The position numbers and the translations under genes were made by a program. 64,000 nucleotides of DNA from Liolophura sinensis (lineage: Eukaryota; Mollusca; Polyplacophora; Chitonida; Chitonidae). Below, piece after piece: positions 1-11,806 of this stretch. Positions within the stretch are counted from its first letter, which is position 1; every line of letters begins with the position of its first letter. Below the pieces are notes generated by a model. The model ran no database searches. It was given only the letters and a program-made list of their open reading frames with translations, and was not told the DNA's origin. Location: assembly GCF_032854445.1 (NCBI RefSeq), contig NC_088301.1, forward strand, positions 57,858,512 to 57,922,511. The letters are read 5' to 3'.

Positions 1-4
1 TTAC

Positions 5-79
5 CTCAATATGTTTAGCTTTAGATACAATGCCATGGGCTCCTTCACCAATACGTCCTAAAATAGTGTAGTTTTCCAT
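5..79 (-). CDS. CDK20: CDK20 (cell-cycle-related kinase) first coding exon, partial gene
   Basis: Minus-strand ATG at 79 opens 25 codons beginning MENYTILGRIGEGAHGIV and ending KAKHIE, followed directly by a GTAA splice donor at 4-1. This is the start of a protein kinase N-lobe: a first beta strand, then the glycine-rich loop GRIGEGAHGIV, then AKH just before beta 2. It is nearly identical to the N-terminus of animal CDK20/CCRK as I recall it; the EGAHG form of the loop is characteristic of that CDK and unlike CDK1/2 (EGTYG). CDK20 is a CDK-family Ser/Thr kinase linked to cilium length control and cell-cycle entry. The VAIK lysine, catalytic loop and DFG lie in exons beyond the left edge. It is divergently arranged with ATP23. 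Other CMGC kinases are less likely because of the loop sequence. Confidence 0.85.
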
Positions 80-2320
80 TTTGCTTGGATAGTGAACTAA
101 CTGTTAAATTGGCTTGCTTCTGAAGTATTGCTCAATTCACCAAGTCATGACTTTCCATCTGAAAGTTAAACACACGAAAAAAATGTTCTAGGGATACTAA
201 TGTTAATTAAAACAAAGAAACAAGAGTTCATGAAAATGAAAGCAATTAGAAGACATACGATAATTACATGTATTTCAAATATTTCACAAGTACCCCCCCC
301 CCCCACCGTGTGCTGAAAGGTGAATCGTAATTTTGGTCTAAAACATCTAAAGCTGAAAATTATCAAGTAACATTGTGATAACTGTGTTAATTTTTTGTTG
401 ATTTTTATAAGTATATGAAATTCATAGCTTATCTTTGGCCAAAAGTAACCCATACAAGTCTGGATAGTTCATAATTTTTTCCAAGCACAATGGCTTGTTC
501 TCCCTAGACAATGTTTCACCGCACAATTTTACAGATTCATAGAAAAGATACATAAATGGATTATTTTCATGAAGAAAACGTCTTGACAGTTTTTGTGATA
601 ATTTAAAGTGTTATAGTTCACCTTTAACCACTGGATAGGGTTGTCTTGGGCTGTCACAATATATGCAATTGACCATGCCCCTTCCCTGGGGTATTTTATT
701 AATGTCATTTATAGCTCTCTTAAATAATGAAATACTCTGAAGAATGGACATGACTAACCTTAGTTCAACTAAACTAATACTGAAGTCTATTTTCAACTGT
801 AGACCTGAATGTTACATTTAACTGAACCATATTAGTCCAAAACAGTAACTGTAGCCATATGAGTAAAGTCTAATCTACGTATTCTGACTAGAAAGTACAA
901 TAAAATGTGAGATGAGCCTATCTCAATATATGTTGTCAGTTCTAGTGAGAAAGTCCTGGCTAAGCATGCATCCCTTAACTAAATTGTAAGCTCCAATACA
1001 CTACTTCACCACCTCTATCAACATCTGTTCGACACTGTGCACATCCGGGATCTTCTCTCACATGAGGCAGTGGCAATTAAGCAAACGTGGTGACAGCTAA
1101 CATGGAAAGGTACATATAGACAGAAATGGATGATGTTATGAGAACTACGGCTGATAATAAATGGAAATCATAGAAAGATAAACAACAGAACAATCAGCAT
1201 ATAGTATGCAAATTGAGATCATAAATAAAAGCTAGTTTTGGACTTAAGAGGCTGCGAAGCTCTGTTTTGTAGTAACTCCCAAGTTATTTAGACAATAATT
1301 TACTGCCGTGTTTGTGCACGTCAAGCGTGTTGGCACAAGTAAAATGGCAAAATGCCTGGATGCCCACATTCTCGAGTCGAACAGGCAACGATATGAATCT
1401 TTATTGTGGCTACTCACTCATGAGCTTTATGACACATCTTTTTTTTTTCTATCAGTTTCACAGTTACCCAACTTTTAGTATTGAAGTAAAGTTACTAGAT
1501 ACATGTAATATATGTCAGCAAGCTAAATGGTCTCTGTCCTTACTTAACATTCTGACATCTACCAGAAATATAAAATACATGGATGTAGTACGCCTACAAT
1601 TAACGTTGTTGAATTAAGGTATATGCTATAGGCTATAATTAAAGATATATTATGTATATATTTTTCGATCAATCAACTGCAGCATAGCGATGCAGCTAAG
1701 TAACCAAATGCAAAACCAGCCATGAGATATCTGACTTACTTTCGGGCAAGTGTGGACTGGAAATTACTGGAAAAGACACATCAACTTGCAGGTGTCGACT
1801 TTCTAACACCATCCATGAGCCTTTGAGCCTCCAGTTATCGTTATCCCGCGTGATACCAGAGCATAAAAATCCCTCTTACGAAATCAACGTGATACAGTCA
1901 CGGTTAAAAAGTCTTGTAAAAGCAAAGATATACGATAAAAAAATTTATGATGGTGACATATTTAATGAAAAAATTAAAAGAAAGTTGTCCATACAGCGCA
2001 CAATTTTCATCGTATCTAATGAAAACCACATTCCAGTAGACCACAATCTTCCTCCTTTCAAAGGAGAATTACCGAGTGAAGAGTGAACTCCCTTAGTGAA
2101 ATAAAACGATAAAGATGGCCAAAATCCTAATTAAAATGGAACTGTGGTCAACAAAGGCTTGGTCTGTAATGCCAAACTCTCACAAGAAGGAAATTAATAT
2201 ATATATTAACAGAAGTATTTACGTCTATTATTGTTCCAAGTATATTATATTGAACTACTATTGGGATCTTTTGTGTTGGAGGTCAAAAACATGTAACATA
2301 GTCAACACATTACAGGCAGC
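80..2320. other. Intergenic region between divergent CDK20 and ATP23 start codons
   Basis: About 2.2 kb separates the two start codons, so both promoters must lie here. I see no TATA box I can assign. It holds a C-run at 293-304, a T-run near 1439 and a diverged short repeat near 1490-1620 that recurs at 2690-2870. An AG at 2314-2315 after ACACATTAC could be an acceptor for a 5'UTR intron of ATP23, but that is speculative. No further coding sequence recognised. Confidence 0.5.
1490..1625. repeat. Diverged dispersed repeat, copy 1
   Basis: Contains the phrase AACATTCTGACATCTACC, then a block ending in ATTAACGTTGTTGAATT. The same order of blocks, diverged, is found at 2700-2798, and the second block again at about 2810-2860. 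No coding potential or terminal structure seen; probably an old transposon relic. Confidence 0.4.
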
Positions 2321-2543
2321 ATGGCTGAGGAAAATTCGTCTGCACAGAACTCGGAACAGGGATCATCTTCCTCTGAAAAAGCTGCAAAATTTCAAAAATC
2401 AAAAGATGAAGATTTTGGATACTTCTTTTATCCAGAAAGGGAAGGAGCTAAGCAACCGTCGTTTTGGGATGGAGTATTTTCAGGGCGAAGTGCTGGAAAT
2501 CGCTTCAAATGCGAAACCAATGTGCTGTGGTGTGTTCAGAATA
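2321..2543 (+). CDS. ATP23: ATP23 exon 1
   Basis: Residues 1-74 plus one base. The stretch DEDFGYFFYPEREG, then KCETNVLWCVQN, precedes the donor GTACGT at 2544. The open frame runs on to about 2611, but that extension is intronic because exon 2 restores the family block. Confidence 0.85.
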
Positions 2544-3422
2544 GTACGTACGCTCTTAGGTCATGCAGAATGCAGTTAAATTTCATAAGAGATTTTTTTC
2601 TGGAAAAGTGACAATTAAACTGTATGTTCCTAGTTTGATGGAGAGGCGTTTAATGGTGCTCACGTCAAGGCTTAATTCAGCAAGCCAAATAATATCCCTC
2701 CTTATTTAACATTCTGTCATTTACCATGTCGGTCTACCTACCGAATGAATGTCAGATGTATAAAATATTGAGGTAGTACATTTAACGTTGTTGAATTGCA
2801 GACCAAATGATGGCAGAAATATACAATATAGAGTTGGTACATTTAACATTGTTGAATTATCCAGGGATAGTATTAGCATTGTTAATCGAATGAGAATTCT
2901 GAGAATGGGAATTACATAAATACACTAGAGTGTTTAAATGGACATTGCATGATTCTTTAATGCATGTGTTAATGCAGGGTGGAGCATGTCCCATTTTTAA
3001 TGTACTGGATGAGCAATTATTGTTGGGGTGGATTGACATTGTCGTAGAATTGCAGTTGTCAGTGCATGGGCTGTCGAAACATACAGAATGCATGAAGTAA
3101 TAAAGCAACCCAAACATAAGTGTCTGCCGAATGCGTGACACCAAAAATATTGTACCACTGCCAAAAATTAAATGAATGGCCATATTTGTGTGTTGCAAAG
3201 GTGAAGGCAAGTTTTAATAGATAGCAGAATCACATGTTCACATTCAGCTCTTGGCTGCTTCAGCCGCAGCTTTTAAGTCGGGAGGTTGTCAGGTATTGTA
3301 CCCAGAAAACAGGCAGAGGGCATTGATTTACTCCCGGATGATTTTCTTGACTGCCATGATATATTAATGGTAAATGAAAAATATATTTGTAAGCTTGCAT
3401 TAAACACCAATGGAAAAAAATT

Positions 3423-3483
<61 letters not shown>

Positions 3484-6400
3484 TTTACATGTAGCCCCCT
3501 GCCACCTTTTCCAACATCGAGAGTATTGCTGAAACCAAGTTCACATTAAACTGTTGCAATAAAGTTTTTCCTTACATTTACATCTTTTAAAAGGAAACTT
3601 GTCCTGCAAATTAATGCTGTAATATGCGCCTAAACACTGCATGCTCTTGCTGTCATGCAAATTTATTATATATTGCCACCAGTTTAACGTTCTCCCTTTA
3701 AAAATGTCCCATGAATTGGAATACTAATTGTTACCTTGCTTTGCAACTTACTTGCTTCAGCAGGTTTAGCCAGGTTTGTGTCTTTGTGTCTTTGAGATGC
3801 CCTATTCTGACCAAATTAACAGGAGAGAGATAGACAAAATAGGTGGAAACTGGAAATGAGATGGCCTAAATCTATGGTGGTGAGGAAGGGCTTATATGGC
3901 AGATAAAAGTTCCTTCTTACTATATAAAATGTGAAATATGGAAAATGGAATTGTAATGTGGTACTTGCTAGTTGTTCAATGCGAACTTGGTTTCTGCCAT
4001 ACTAATTAAAAGGGTAGGTAGGGAGTGAGGCCAAACCATAAGGTTTTGGCCTTTGAACAGACACAGCATGCCAATAGAATCATAGATATTTAGATTCTGA
4101 TGACACTGAGGGTCTGGTCCTAGAATTGAGTGATATAAAATGTATATACTGATATTGTGCACTGTCATAGTCTACTTTCTGTTATATTTTGCAAAATCCC
4201 TCTGTGTATTTTTTTTTTCTGTACTCTTATGTTCTATTCAGTGCTTTATCTCCAAGCGGCTTTGCCAGTTAACATGAAACTTATTTTATAAATAGATATA
4301 GCTTACACATGAGTGTCCTGTTTTTTCGCATGTTTGTTTTGGAAAATCTGTCTGTGTGTTCATCTGTATGTTTGTCTGATTTTACACAGACTTGTTCTTA
4401 CACATAACTTACTCCTAATTATCAGAATTTGCATGTTTGCCTTTTGGCCTATCCACATTTTCCTAGTCCGTGTTCTGTTTTTACTTCCTAGCTGTATATC
4501 GAAAACTGCATTTATGTAATATGGAATGTTAACAAATAATAGATAGCTTACACACTGTCATTGTACATGGTTCATGTAATAGACTTTTGTCATTTTTCTA
4601 GAAATCGGTTTATACGTTCATTAATTTACTTTGCTCACTTTTCTGCATGTTTACTGTTGGATTATCTATGCACTATAAAATGTAAGGAGTGAAAGAGAAT
4701 GTTGCTTTGCACACTGCTGCATTGTACATCGTTAAAAGACCTGAAATGTCACCTAAAAATTGCATGTTTGTAGGCTATATATATCATAAAACATTGCGTT
4801 TGAAACTTACAATTTACCAGTACATCAGACGGCTTTCCAAACAAACCTCAAAACATTTTAATAGATGAATAGACTAGTACTCAGACTAAGAACAGACTAA
4901 GGCAAAGGATGCAAGACTTGATCAGTGATAAGTCTTGATAGGATGAGTTTACATTGTGTATTGTGTGAAATGTTCTCATTTTATGGTCAGTGGTGTGATA
5001 ATGAGTAACTGTGCCCAGAGCATTAAGCAAGTGTTGTGACATGAATGTTGTTACTCTATGTACAAAGTTTCAGCTGATCAATTATTATTGTATAATTTAT
5101 ATTTTCTTCAGATCCAATGGTCAAGTTGATGATGAGAGCACTGAAAAGTCATGGCTGGTAATAGCAAACTGTTACACACTATATTCCATCCACAAGTATT
5201 ATAATCACTACTGCTGACTTTGAGAATATTTTGTACATGCTAGCCTACTAGAATGTATGATACTCTTATGATTTAGAATTTTTTTTGTCAGTAAGGCATT
5301 AGAAAATGTATTGTAGTTTTATGTGCAAATATTGTAATACAGGTGCAAAACAATTGAATATCCCGATGAGTGATACCATCATGCTTTAAATGATTACTGA
5401 TTTGGTCAATCTCAGTTTTTTTATTAAAGTCCTGTAATAACCTCCCTTGGTTAGTTCACTGGTTAAAATGTCTGAGACTGAAACAGTGTATTGTGATACA
5501 TCTTGATGTAAGTGAAGATCCTGGCTTAGTGAGACAGTCTTTTATGTATGAACATGTTACTTTGAAATTACATGTATGAAGCCACATATCAGAGTATAAC
5601 TCAGTGCAGCCCCTATCTGAGGCTAGTTGTCTCAAGCTGCTAGACAAAAACAATGTAGATGTACTACCAAAACTGGTACCAGGCCTGCTGGCTCTCAAGA
5701 ATGGTAGCCTGTGGTAGGTAGAGTGTCTGGTGGATAGAATTTCAAGCAGTGCATTCAACAATAACATTAACAATTACTTCCCATAAACCGAAGTATTGTT
5801 TTGTCTACATTTAATTACATCATTCTCATGCAGGCCAATCTTACTGGAATGAATACAGACAATCAGACTATGAATAGCACAGTGGTTTGATTCTCCAGAT
5901 TTATGTGCATCTGGGTACCTATTTTTATGATCTCAGCATTATGGTGGGAAGAAAACTGACAGAGCCCGATGGAGACCCACAAACATTTGCAGGTTGCTGG
6001 AAAACATTCCCATGTATGACTTGAAAGGAAGCCATCATGAGCTGGACTCACAATGACCACATTGGTGACAGGCTGCAGGATCATTGTACTGCAGTAGCAT
6101 GCTAACCACCTTGGCTACGTTATGTTGTCTTTGAATAGAAATGTATTTTCTGATGACTTTTAAATGATAATCAAACTACATGTGCATGTGCTTAGATGTT
6201 TCATTATTGTATGAATTCCTTTTCAGTGAGGTCAGTTTAAGAAGACATGTTTCATGTGAGAACTGTGTAGGTAGTGTCAGTGGAGGATTTGATCCAGTGG
6301 CTAATCAAGTAGGTTTACTCTGATATCTGGTCAGTTTCAACCCGCATGAAACATCATCTTAGTTATTGCCTTAGGAAGTCAGGCTACTTACTCCATCAAC

Positions 6401-9400
6401 ATCTACCTTAAACCACGATGTCATGCACGAACAGGGCGAAGTTCACAAAGGTAGCACGTGTTTCACCTTTGCTCATATATACTTTCATAGGTCTAACAAG
6501 CATTTAGAATTTGTTTAATTGGGATGGTTAGTCAGACAGTTGTATTTTTTGACATTGTATTCTTCAGCATGTTTGAGTGTATCAATGGACACTACAACTT
6601 TTTGAAGTACATTGTAGCTATTGTGAATTTGCACTTTTTCAGTAGAAACGGCTTAAATATTTCTCATACAGGTTTTGATTATGACCAGATTTATTTTCAT
6701 TGATTTTCCAGGTAGTTGTATGTCAGAATACAGCATTGAGGAGACAGACATGTTGCAATGTCCTCGCACATGAATTTCTTCATGCTTTTGATTACTGTAG
6801 AGCTAATGTTGATTTTGAAAATTTGCACCATTTGGCCTGTACAGAGGTAAGAATTTTGATTGGATTGTAGGGACCACTTACAGATGCCTATAAAATAGGT
6901 AAAATTTATCCAATTGTAATGATTTGAATAAAAATCTTTTTCAGTACTGTTAAATAATCATACACAGTGTATATATAGTTAATATTGGCTGGTAAGGTGT
7001 AACCCTCTGCTACCTACCTTTTATCTTTTATAAGTAATAAACTCTGTTTAAATATCTGTTTTCACTACTGTTAGGTTGCCAAGGAGTATATTCATGTGGG
7101 CTCAAATGAAGTTGTCTTTCACAAATAGGGTATACACTCTAAGCATGTTATGCACAAATAGGATATGCACTCTAAGCATGTTATACACAAATAGGGTATA
7201 GACTCTAAGCATGTTATGCACAAATAGGGTATAGACACTAAGCATGTTATACACAAATAGGGTATAGACTCTAAGCATGTTATACACAAATAGGGTATAC
7301 ACTCTAGGCATGTTATACACAAATAGGGTATAGACTCTAAGCATGTTATGCACAAATAGGGTATAGACACTAAGTATGTTATACACAAATAGGGCATAGA
7401 CTCTAAGCATGTTATACACAAATAGGGAAAAACACTCTAGGCATGTTATACACAAATAGGGTATAGACTCTAAGCATGTTATACACAAATAGGGTATAGA
7501 CTCTAAGCATGTTATACACAAATAGGGTATAGACTCTAAGCATGTTATGCACAAATAGGGTATAGACTCTAAGCATGTTATACATAAATAGGGTATACAC
7601 TCTAGGCATGTTATACACAAATAGGGTATACACTCTAAGCATGTTATGCACATAAGTGCTTTAGTTTGGGCAGTCACCTGTACAACTGCCAGCTCTCCCA
7701 CAATGGTGATATATTTTGAGTCTTAAATTCCAGTGAAATAAATAAGAAAATATAGCTATATTGTACACACGTAGCACTGCTCACGTAATGACATCATATA
7801 AAAGTTTCTATAGATACCTACCCAGAGTAAGTGTGATTATTTTGTGTTTGCTTGTTCTGTTTTTATGTCAGATTCGAGCTGCCAACATGATGCATTGCTC
7901 ATACCTGGCTGCGTTGTTTGCTGGAGATGCATCACCTGTGAACATAAAGAACAGACACAGAGTTAGTTACTTTTGTTTCTTCTTACACAGATATGTGAAT
8001 TTATGGAATCAGGGGATGAGACATGGGAACCTGATGAATTGCATAATGCTACTTTTATATATTTACAAGAAAGCATAATTTCAGTAGTTTTAAATCACAA
8101 ATACATATATTACTTTCACTTATTTAGTATATTATTTTTATTAGGAGAGAAATGTGGACATGTCCCCGTCATGTCTTAGCTTTTGTGTGCACAACCCTTG
8201 AGAAATTTATGACCGAAGATGAGGTCATATTTGTTCTGACCGTAAATGGTTGATGTTGGCATTGTCATTCGAGACATGAAATAACTCAAGAATACTCTGA
8301 GTTTTCAGCCCTGACTAAATCCAGTCCTGTCCTCAGATATTTTGAGGGCATATTTTGAGACTTACTTACACACTACCCATAGTGATGACCATAGTGTGGT
8401 TGTCCAACATGACAATACACAGCCATAAATAAAATAAGACATGTACATGTGAGATTCTCTTCTATACATTGTATATATAAATTTGCTGATTATATTAGGC
8501 ATGCGCAGTATTATAACTCTAAACTACTCATCATTAAGTATTTAATGAATTACTTTTTGGTTGTTAATGGATGTCTTATGTCAAGACGCTAGCTGGAATA
8601 AGAAAGTCATTTGGGCATAATTAGGTATATGTATTGATTACTGGTGATCACTCGCAAATGATGGTCGGGGTCCCTTTCATCATCTTGGGGTGGGTATCAA
8701 AACGTGCAATTAGTCCTCTCCCAGTGGAAGTTTTAGTGGTGCGTTAATTCCTGTAGCGGACCTGTTCAGCTGCTAGTGAAATCACCAGTACCAACTTTCT
8801 CTTCCACAACTGGATAACCCACAGCAACCTGTTATTTCTATATTTAGTGTCTCCAGATTAAATCAATTTACAACCTCTTGAAATTATGTTGGAAATTCGT
8901 GTTTCTGTCGTTTGTCAAATTACGTGCACGCACTGTATACAGGTATACTTTGCTACTAAACTTGTATATTTGGTCAGAGTAAGAAAATAAAGTTACCTCC
9001 GAGCGATGTAAATGCAGAACTTCCACTCGAGTCATCCCAGAACATGTTTCGGAGCATGCTAGTGTTATGTGTACAGTTCATGATGCTTCATTGTTCCGTC
9101 AACTCCTGCAGTCATTCATTAATCATTCGTTCATTCCACCTTTACTTTAAACTAAAACAGTGAAAAATAGCCATACATGGCCTTATTATTTGTCTTCATA
9201 CAAATGTGAATCTCTGTGATTCGCATTTATATACATGCATGCAAAAATTTCCCCTAAAAATATCAAGTAAGAAGTTAGAGATTCTAGCACATTCGACGCC
9301 AGCAAGCTACTAAATCCACAACGGAAAACTACTCCTGGTGCACAAGCAAGGTTTAAACCTGCGGAGCCCGATTCTGCCCATATCTCTAACTCAGGTTTTC

Positions 9401-9850
9401 TCTCACAAGTGTAGTATGTGGCATATAGAATGGATATAGTCTATACTGTATCCCAGGTAGTATGAGCTGATTGCAACGTTATCCCAGATAATATCAACAA
9501 GGTCTAATGTACTCGGTTGCAAGAAATATCGATACAGACAGCCCTCGTTGGTCGTCTGGGCATACCCTAGTTGATAGGGCATGCCAGATGACATATCTAT
9601 AAATGTTCACTCTGCTTCTTCTGTGTAGGAATGTGTCAAGAGCAAGGCCTTGCTGTCTGTGTTGATGGTCAGGAATGTGACTGAGGAGAAGGCGCGGGAG
9701 GTTGTGGATACAGTTTTTCGACAAATGTTACAGGACTTGGAGCCCGTTGGCCGCAGACCGCGAAAAACAACCAGGGACCCAGAGAGAGCCCTGTACGAAG
9801 GGCAGTTTTACGGGATACACAAAATGACACAGAGGATATGTCCAAAATGA
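2321..9850 (+). CDS. ATP23: ATP23 metallopeptidase homologue, complete six-exon gene
   Basis: Coding exons 2321-2543, 5112-5157, 6227-6308, 6712-6846, 7872-7961 and 9629-9850 join in frame (798 nt) to a 265-residue protein; the human protein is about 246. Every intron is GT-AG and the phases agree. Residues 1-35 are Ser/Glu/Lys-rich and low complexity. Residues 68-90 contain the CVQN/P-VKLMM-ALKSHGC block. Residues 97-112 have RHVSCENC then VSGGFD. The zinc site HEFLH is at 137-141, followed by AFDYCR. The C-terminus has VRNVTEEKAREVVD. The order matches the M76/ATP23 peptidase family (XRCC6BP1 in vertebrates). In yeast Atp23 acts on the mitochondrial inner membrane, matures Atp6 and assists F1Fo ATP synthase assembly; a role here is inferred from family. 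HEFLH keeps both histidines and the glutamate, so activity is plausible. The ATG at 2321 is the first in frame. Intron 4 holds a minisatellite. Confidence 0.9.
2690..2870. repeat. Diverged dispersed repeat, copies 2 and 3
   Basis: Two successive blocks each end in a form of TTTAAC(A/G)TTGTTGAATT (about 2780-2798 and 2838-2858), matching the copy at 1490-1625. Lies in intron 1 of ATP23. Confidence 0.4.
3425..3480. repeat. (TA)n microsatellite
   Basis: A run of about 25 TA dinucleotides in ATP23 intron 1. The short open frame across it is a repeat artefact. Confidence 0.95.
5112..5157 (+). CDS. ATP23: ATP23 exon 2
   Basis: A 46-nt exon between TTTTCTTCAG and GTAATA. It encodes NPMVKLMMRALKSHGC together with split bases on each side, the family's conserved helix before the zinc-binding half. 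Confidence 0.85.
5915..6115 (-). repeat. Degenerate tRNA-headed SINE
   Basis: Contains diverged forms of the SINE body seen elsewhere in the window: CAGCATTATGGTGGGAAGAAAAC, then a GCCCGATGGAGACCC block, GCAGGTTGCTGG, and GAAGCCATCATGAGCTGGA, ending near GCATGCTAACCACCTTGGC, which corresponds to the tRNA-like head read in reverse. Sits in ATP23 intron 2. Confidence 0.55.
6227..6308 (+). CDS. ATP23: ATP23 exon 3
   Basis: An 82-nt exon after CCTTTTCAG, ending CAA before GTAGGT. It encodes the RRHVSCENC and VSGGFDP motifs. Confidence 0.88.
6712..6846 (+). CDS. ATP23: ATP23 exon 4, HEXXH zinc site
   Basis: 45 codons between ATTTTCCAG and GTAAGA. Encodes VVVCQN, then AHEFLHAFDYCRANVDF, then HLACTE. 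This is the catalytic exon. Confidence 0.92.
7120..7660. repeat. 33-bp minisatellite, about 16 units
   Basis: Unit approximately ACAAATAGGGTATAGACTC followed by TAAGCATGTTATAC, with point variants (GCACAAATA, TACACT, CTAGGCATG). The unit length is a multiple of three, so three long antisense frames stay open across the array; these are not genes. Lies wholly in ATP23 intron 4. Confidence 0.95.
7872..7961 (+). CDS. ATP23: ATP23 exon 5
   Basis: 30 codons after TTTTTATGTCAG, starting IRAANM and ending KNRHR before donor GTTAGT. IRAAN follows the conserved TE of exon 4 exactly as in the family consensus. Confidence 0.88.
9551..9592. other. Imperfect inverted repeat near ATP23 exon 6
   Basis: GTCGTCTGGGCATACCCTA and TAGGGCATGCCAGATGAC are complementary apart from one bulged base and one or two mismatches, with a loop of about 4-5 nt. 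It ends 37 bases before the exon 6 acceptor, so it could fold in the pre-mRNA. Confidence 0.55.
9629..9850 (+). CDS. ATP23: ATP23 exon 6 and stop
   Basis: Acceptor TTCTTCTGTGTAG, then ECVKSKALLSVLMVRNVT and on to the TGA at 9848-9850. The C-terminus matches the family VRNIS..A..AV..VF pattern and the final EPxGRxP-like segment. Confidence 0.9.
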   Translation, partial: ECVKSKALLSVLMVRNVTEEKAREVVDTVFRQMLQDLEPVGRRPRKTTRDPERALYEGQFYGIHKMTQRICPK

Positions 9851-10183
9851 TAGAGTCGATGTGATTCTTGAAAGTTATGTTACAATGTTGTTCTGATTAA
9901 TTTATCGCGTATAAACCAAGTTACAGAACTGATGTTCATAAATGAAGTGTGGGGGTTAAAGAGGTTTGTCAAGATTTAGGCTTAATACGAGGTTGAGCTA
10001 GGACCATTTTAATCTCCTTGTTTTATATGAGCGGGGATACAGCTTGAGAGCATATTTTGTCATTGCACTCTGTACATTTTTGTTGAATTCTGCTAAAACT
10101 TGAAAAGGCGTTATTATGACGCGCTAACTTCAAGAATTATTTTCCACGCTTCAGAGATGAATTGTGATCTGAAATACCCTGTA

Positions 10184-10189
10184 AATAAA
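10184..10189 (+). terminator. Candidate polyadenylation signal for ATP23
   Basis: AATAAA about 335 bases after the ATP23 stop. In an AT-rich genome this hexamer is common, so it is only a candidate. Confidence 0.3.
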
Positions 10190-10419
10190 CTCCTTTATAG
10201 CTTTCAACGTGACGGTTTTCTGAATTTAAAAAAATATCAGATCTTGTCAACGCAACTTTACATATAACTTTCAACCCGTCACATCAAAAACTTTGAATAT
10301 CTTATGGTATTTGTCTAAAGATGTGCATGCGTGTTAAATTTTGGATTGCCCTGTACCAATCGTTTTTAATGTTCTTGTTTGTTAAAAGGTGATAACAAGA
10401 CAACGTTTTGTTTTAGACG

Positions 10420-10500
10420 TCTAAAATTTTGCATTTAACATCAGTACACTTTTTACCTAATTGTGCTTAGGTCATGGCGCTAATGCGTCTAATATGGTAC
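10420..10500. repeat. Dispersed repeat (relative of 36705-36960 and 37235-37460)
   Basis: GACGTCTAAAATTTTGCATTT, then ACATCAGTACACTTTTTACC, then TAATTGTGCTTAGGTCATGG recurs in diverged form at 36.7 kb and 37.2 kb. No coding capacity seen. Confidence 0.45.
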
Positions 10501-10527
10501 AGGGTAAACATTTATATCAAAAGTAAG

Positions 10528-11074
10528 TGCTCAGAACGTCTTGTGACTTTACGGCTTGGTCAGAGGGATCAAGTGCTTGCATAGTCGACCTCGAAGCTTT
10601 CACCTTACAATCTTTGCTACATATCCATTTTAAATGATCGTAGAAATAATTGTCAGTGGAAATGGAAAGATGAAATCGGTTAAATTGCATGAAATGTCCG
10701 AATGGTCCTCTATATGATAATAAAGTGTCTGCCCATACATGTTAAATGCATTGTGGGTTTCGAAGTCGGGTAGGGGACAAACTGCGACCAAGGCAAATAT
10801 TAACACTTATATGTGGAAACACCAGGTGTCGCCCACCTAGCCTAAACTATTACTGTCCTTCTCTTGCCTTCTGAACAATCGCAAACGTAGGAAATGTGCA
10901 GATATGACGGGTTACAAATGTGTAGCTCTCGGAAAATGCGCAAGCTATTTTGCCCTGATATTTCTGGTACTTTCTTGCTCTCATGCGGTACAAAGCGGTC
11001 ATCTATTACACTGCTTTGTCCTGCGAAATACCATCTTTCGTAAGGCGCAGACAAGAGTTGCAATCGAACTGGTC
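10528..11074. repeat. 0.5-kb direct repeat, copy A
   Basis: Begins GCTCAGAACGTCTTGTGAC and ends near GTTGCAATCGAACTGG. It aligns along its length to 11807-12331 with scattered substitutions and small indels. On the minus strand an open frame runs 11063-10842 and keeps DDRFVPHESKKVPEISGQN and YLHISYVCDCSEGKRRTVIV in both copies. I recognise no protein family; it may be a transposon or gene fragment that was duplicated. Confidence 0.8.
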
Positions 11075-11754
11075 CATTGGTCCACTGGTCCAGAAATGAT
11101 TCTCTTTATAATTCCAAGCTATGAAGGATGAACAGACGCCAATATTTCCGTCAATGCTTCCTTTTTTGATGGCTGGATGTTGGTTCGCATCGGTTACTCT
11201 CAATGTACATGCAAGCCTACGGCCAAGTGCAGAGGGCGGGCCAGCCCCTTACCAAGACTCTTTCAAAATACCCCTTATATCTATCCCGTTCGCTATGACA
11301 GAAAGTTTGGAATGTTCCCGGTGTGGCCAATCTTACCTCCTAACCATTAAAACAAATCACACAATGTTTCCGATACACGTAATACCAATGCATCGCCATC
11401 TACCAGAAACAGTTCTGCTCTTACAATAAACTAATTCCGGATGTATACATCATTGTTTCACTTTAGGGCACCGAGCGTTTGTGTATTTTACAAACATAGC
11501 GAGGCATGCACCTAACTCCATGCAGCTATAACAATCACAGTACCTTTACAGATAAAACATACAAGATTGAAGGGAACCATAATCCATATATTCTACATTT
11601 CTGTTAATATATACAGGTAGGGATATGAAATGACTGTTGACACTAACCTATTGATCTGATAAGCAGGATTAAACACTGTTGTTTCACTACCACTGTCATT
11701 TGTTTCTCAGTTTTGACGCATGTATACCTTGAAACGATATTGTCCACATTTTTC

Positions 11755-11806
11755 TGTGTGCGTCGCGTGCGCATAAGCGTGTGTGCGTGCGTGCGTGTTT
11801 GTGCCT
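11755..11806. repeat. (GT/GC)-rich simple sequence
   Basis: Alternating GTGTGCGTGCGTGCGTGT-type sequence directly before repeat copy B. Confidence 0.7.

Noticed and set aside
2115-2579. 154-codon ORF over ATP23 exon 1
   Set aside because: Out-of-frame shadow; starts in non-coding sequence and overlaps the real exon in another frame.
3286-3549. 87-codon ORF
   Set aside because: One third of it is (IY)n from the TA microsatellite; no other support.
7102-7701. Three overlapping long antisense ORFs (79-199 codons) with a CITCLESIPYL-like repeat
   Set aside because: They are generated by a 33-bp minisatellite whose unit is divisible by three; located in an ATP23 intron.
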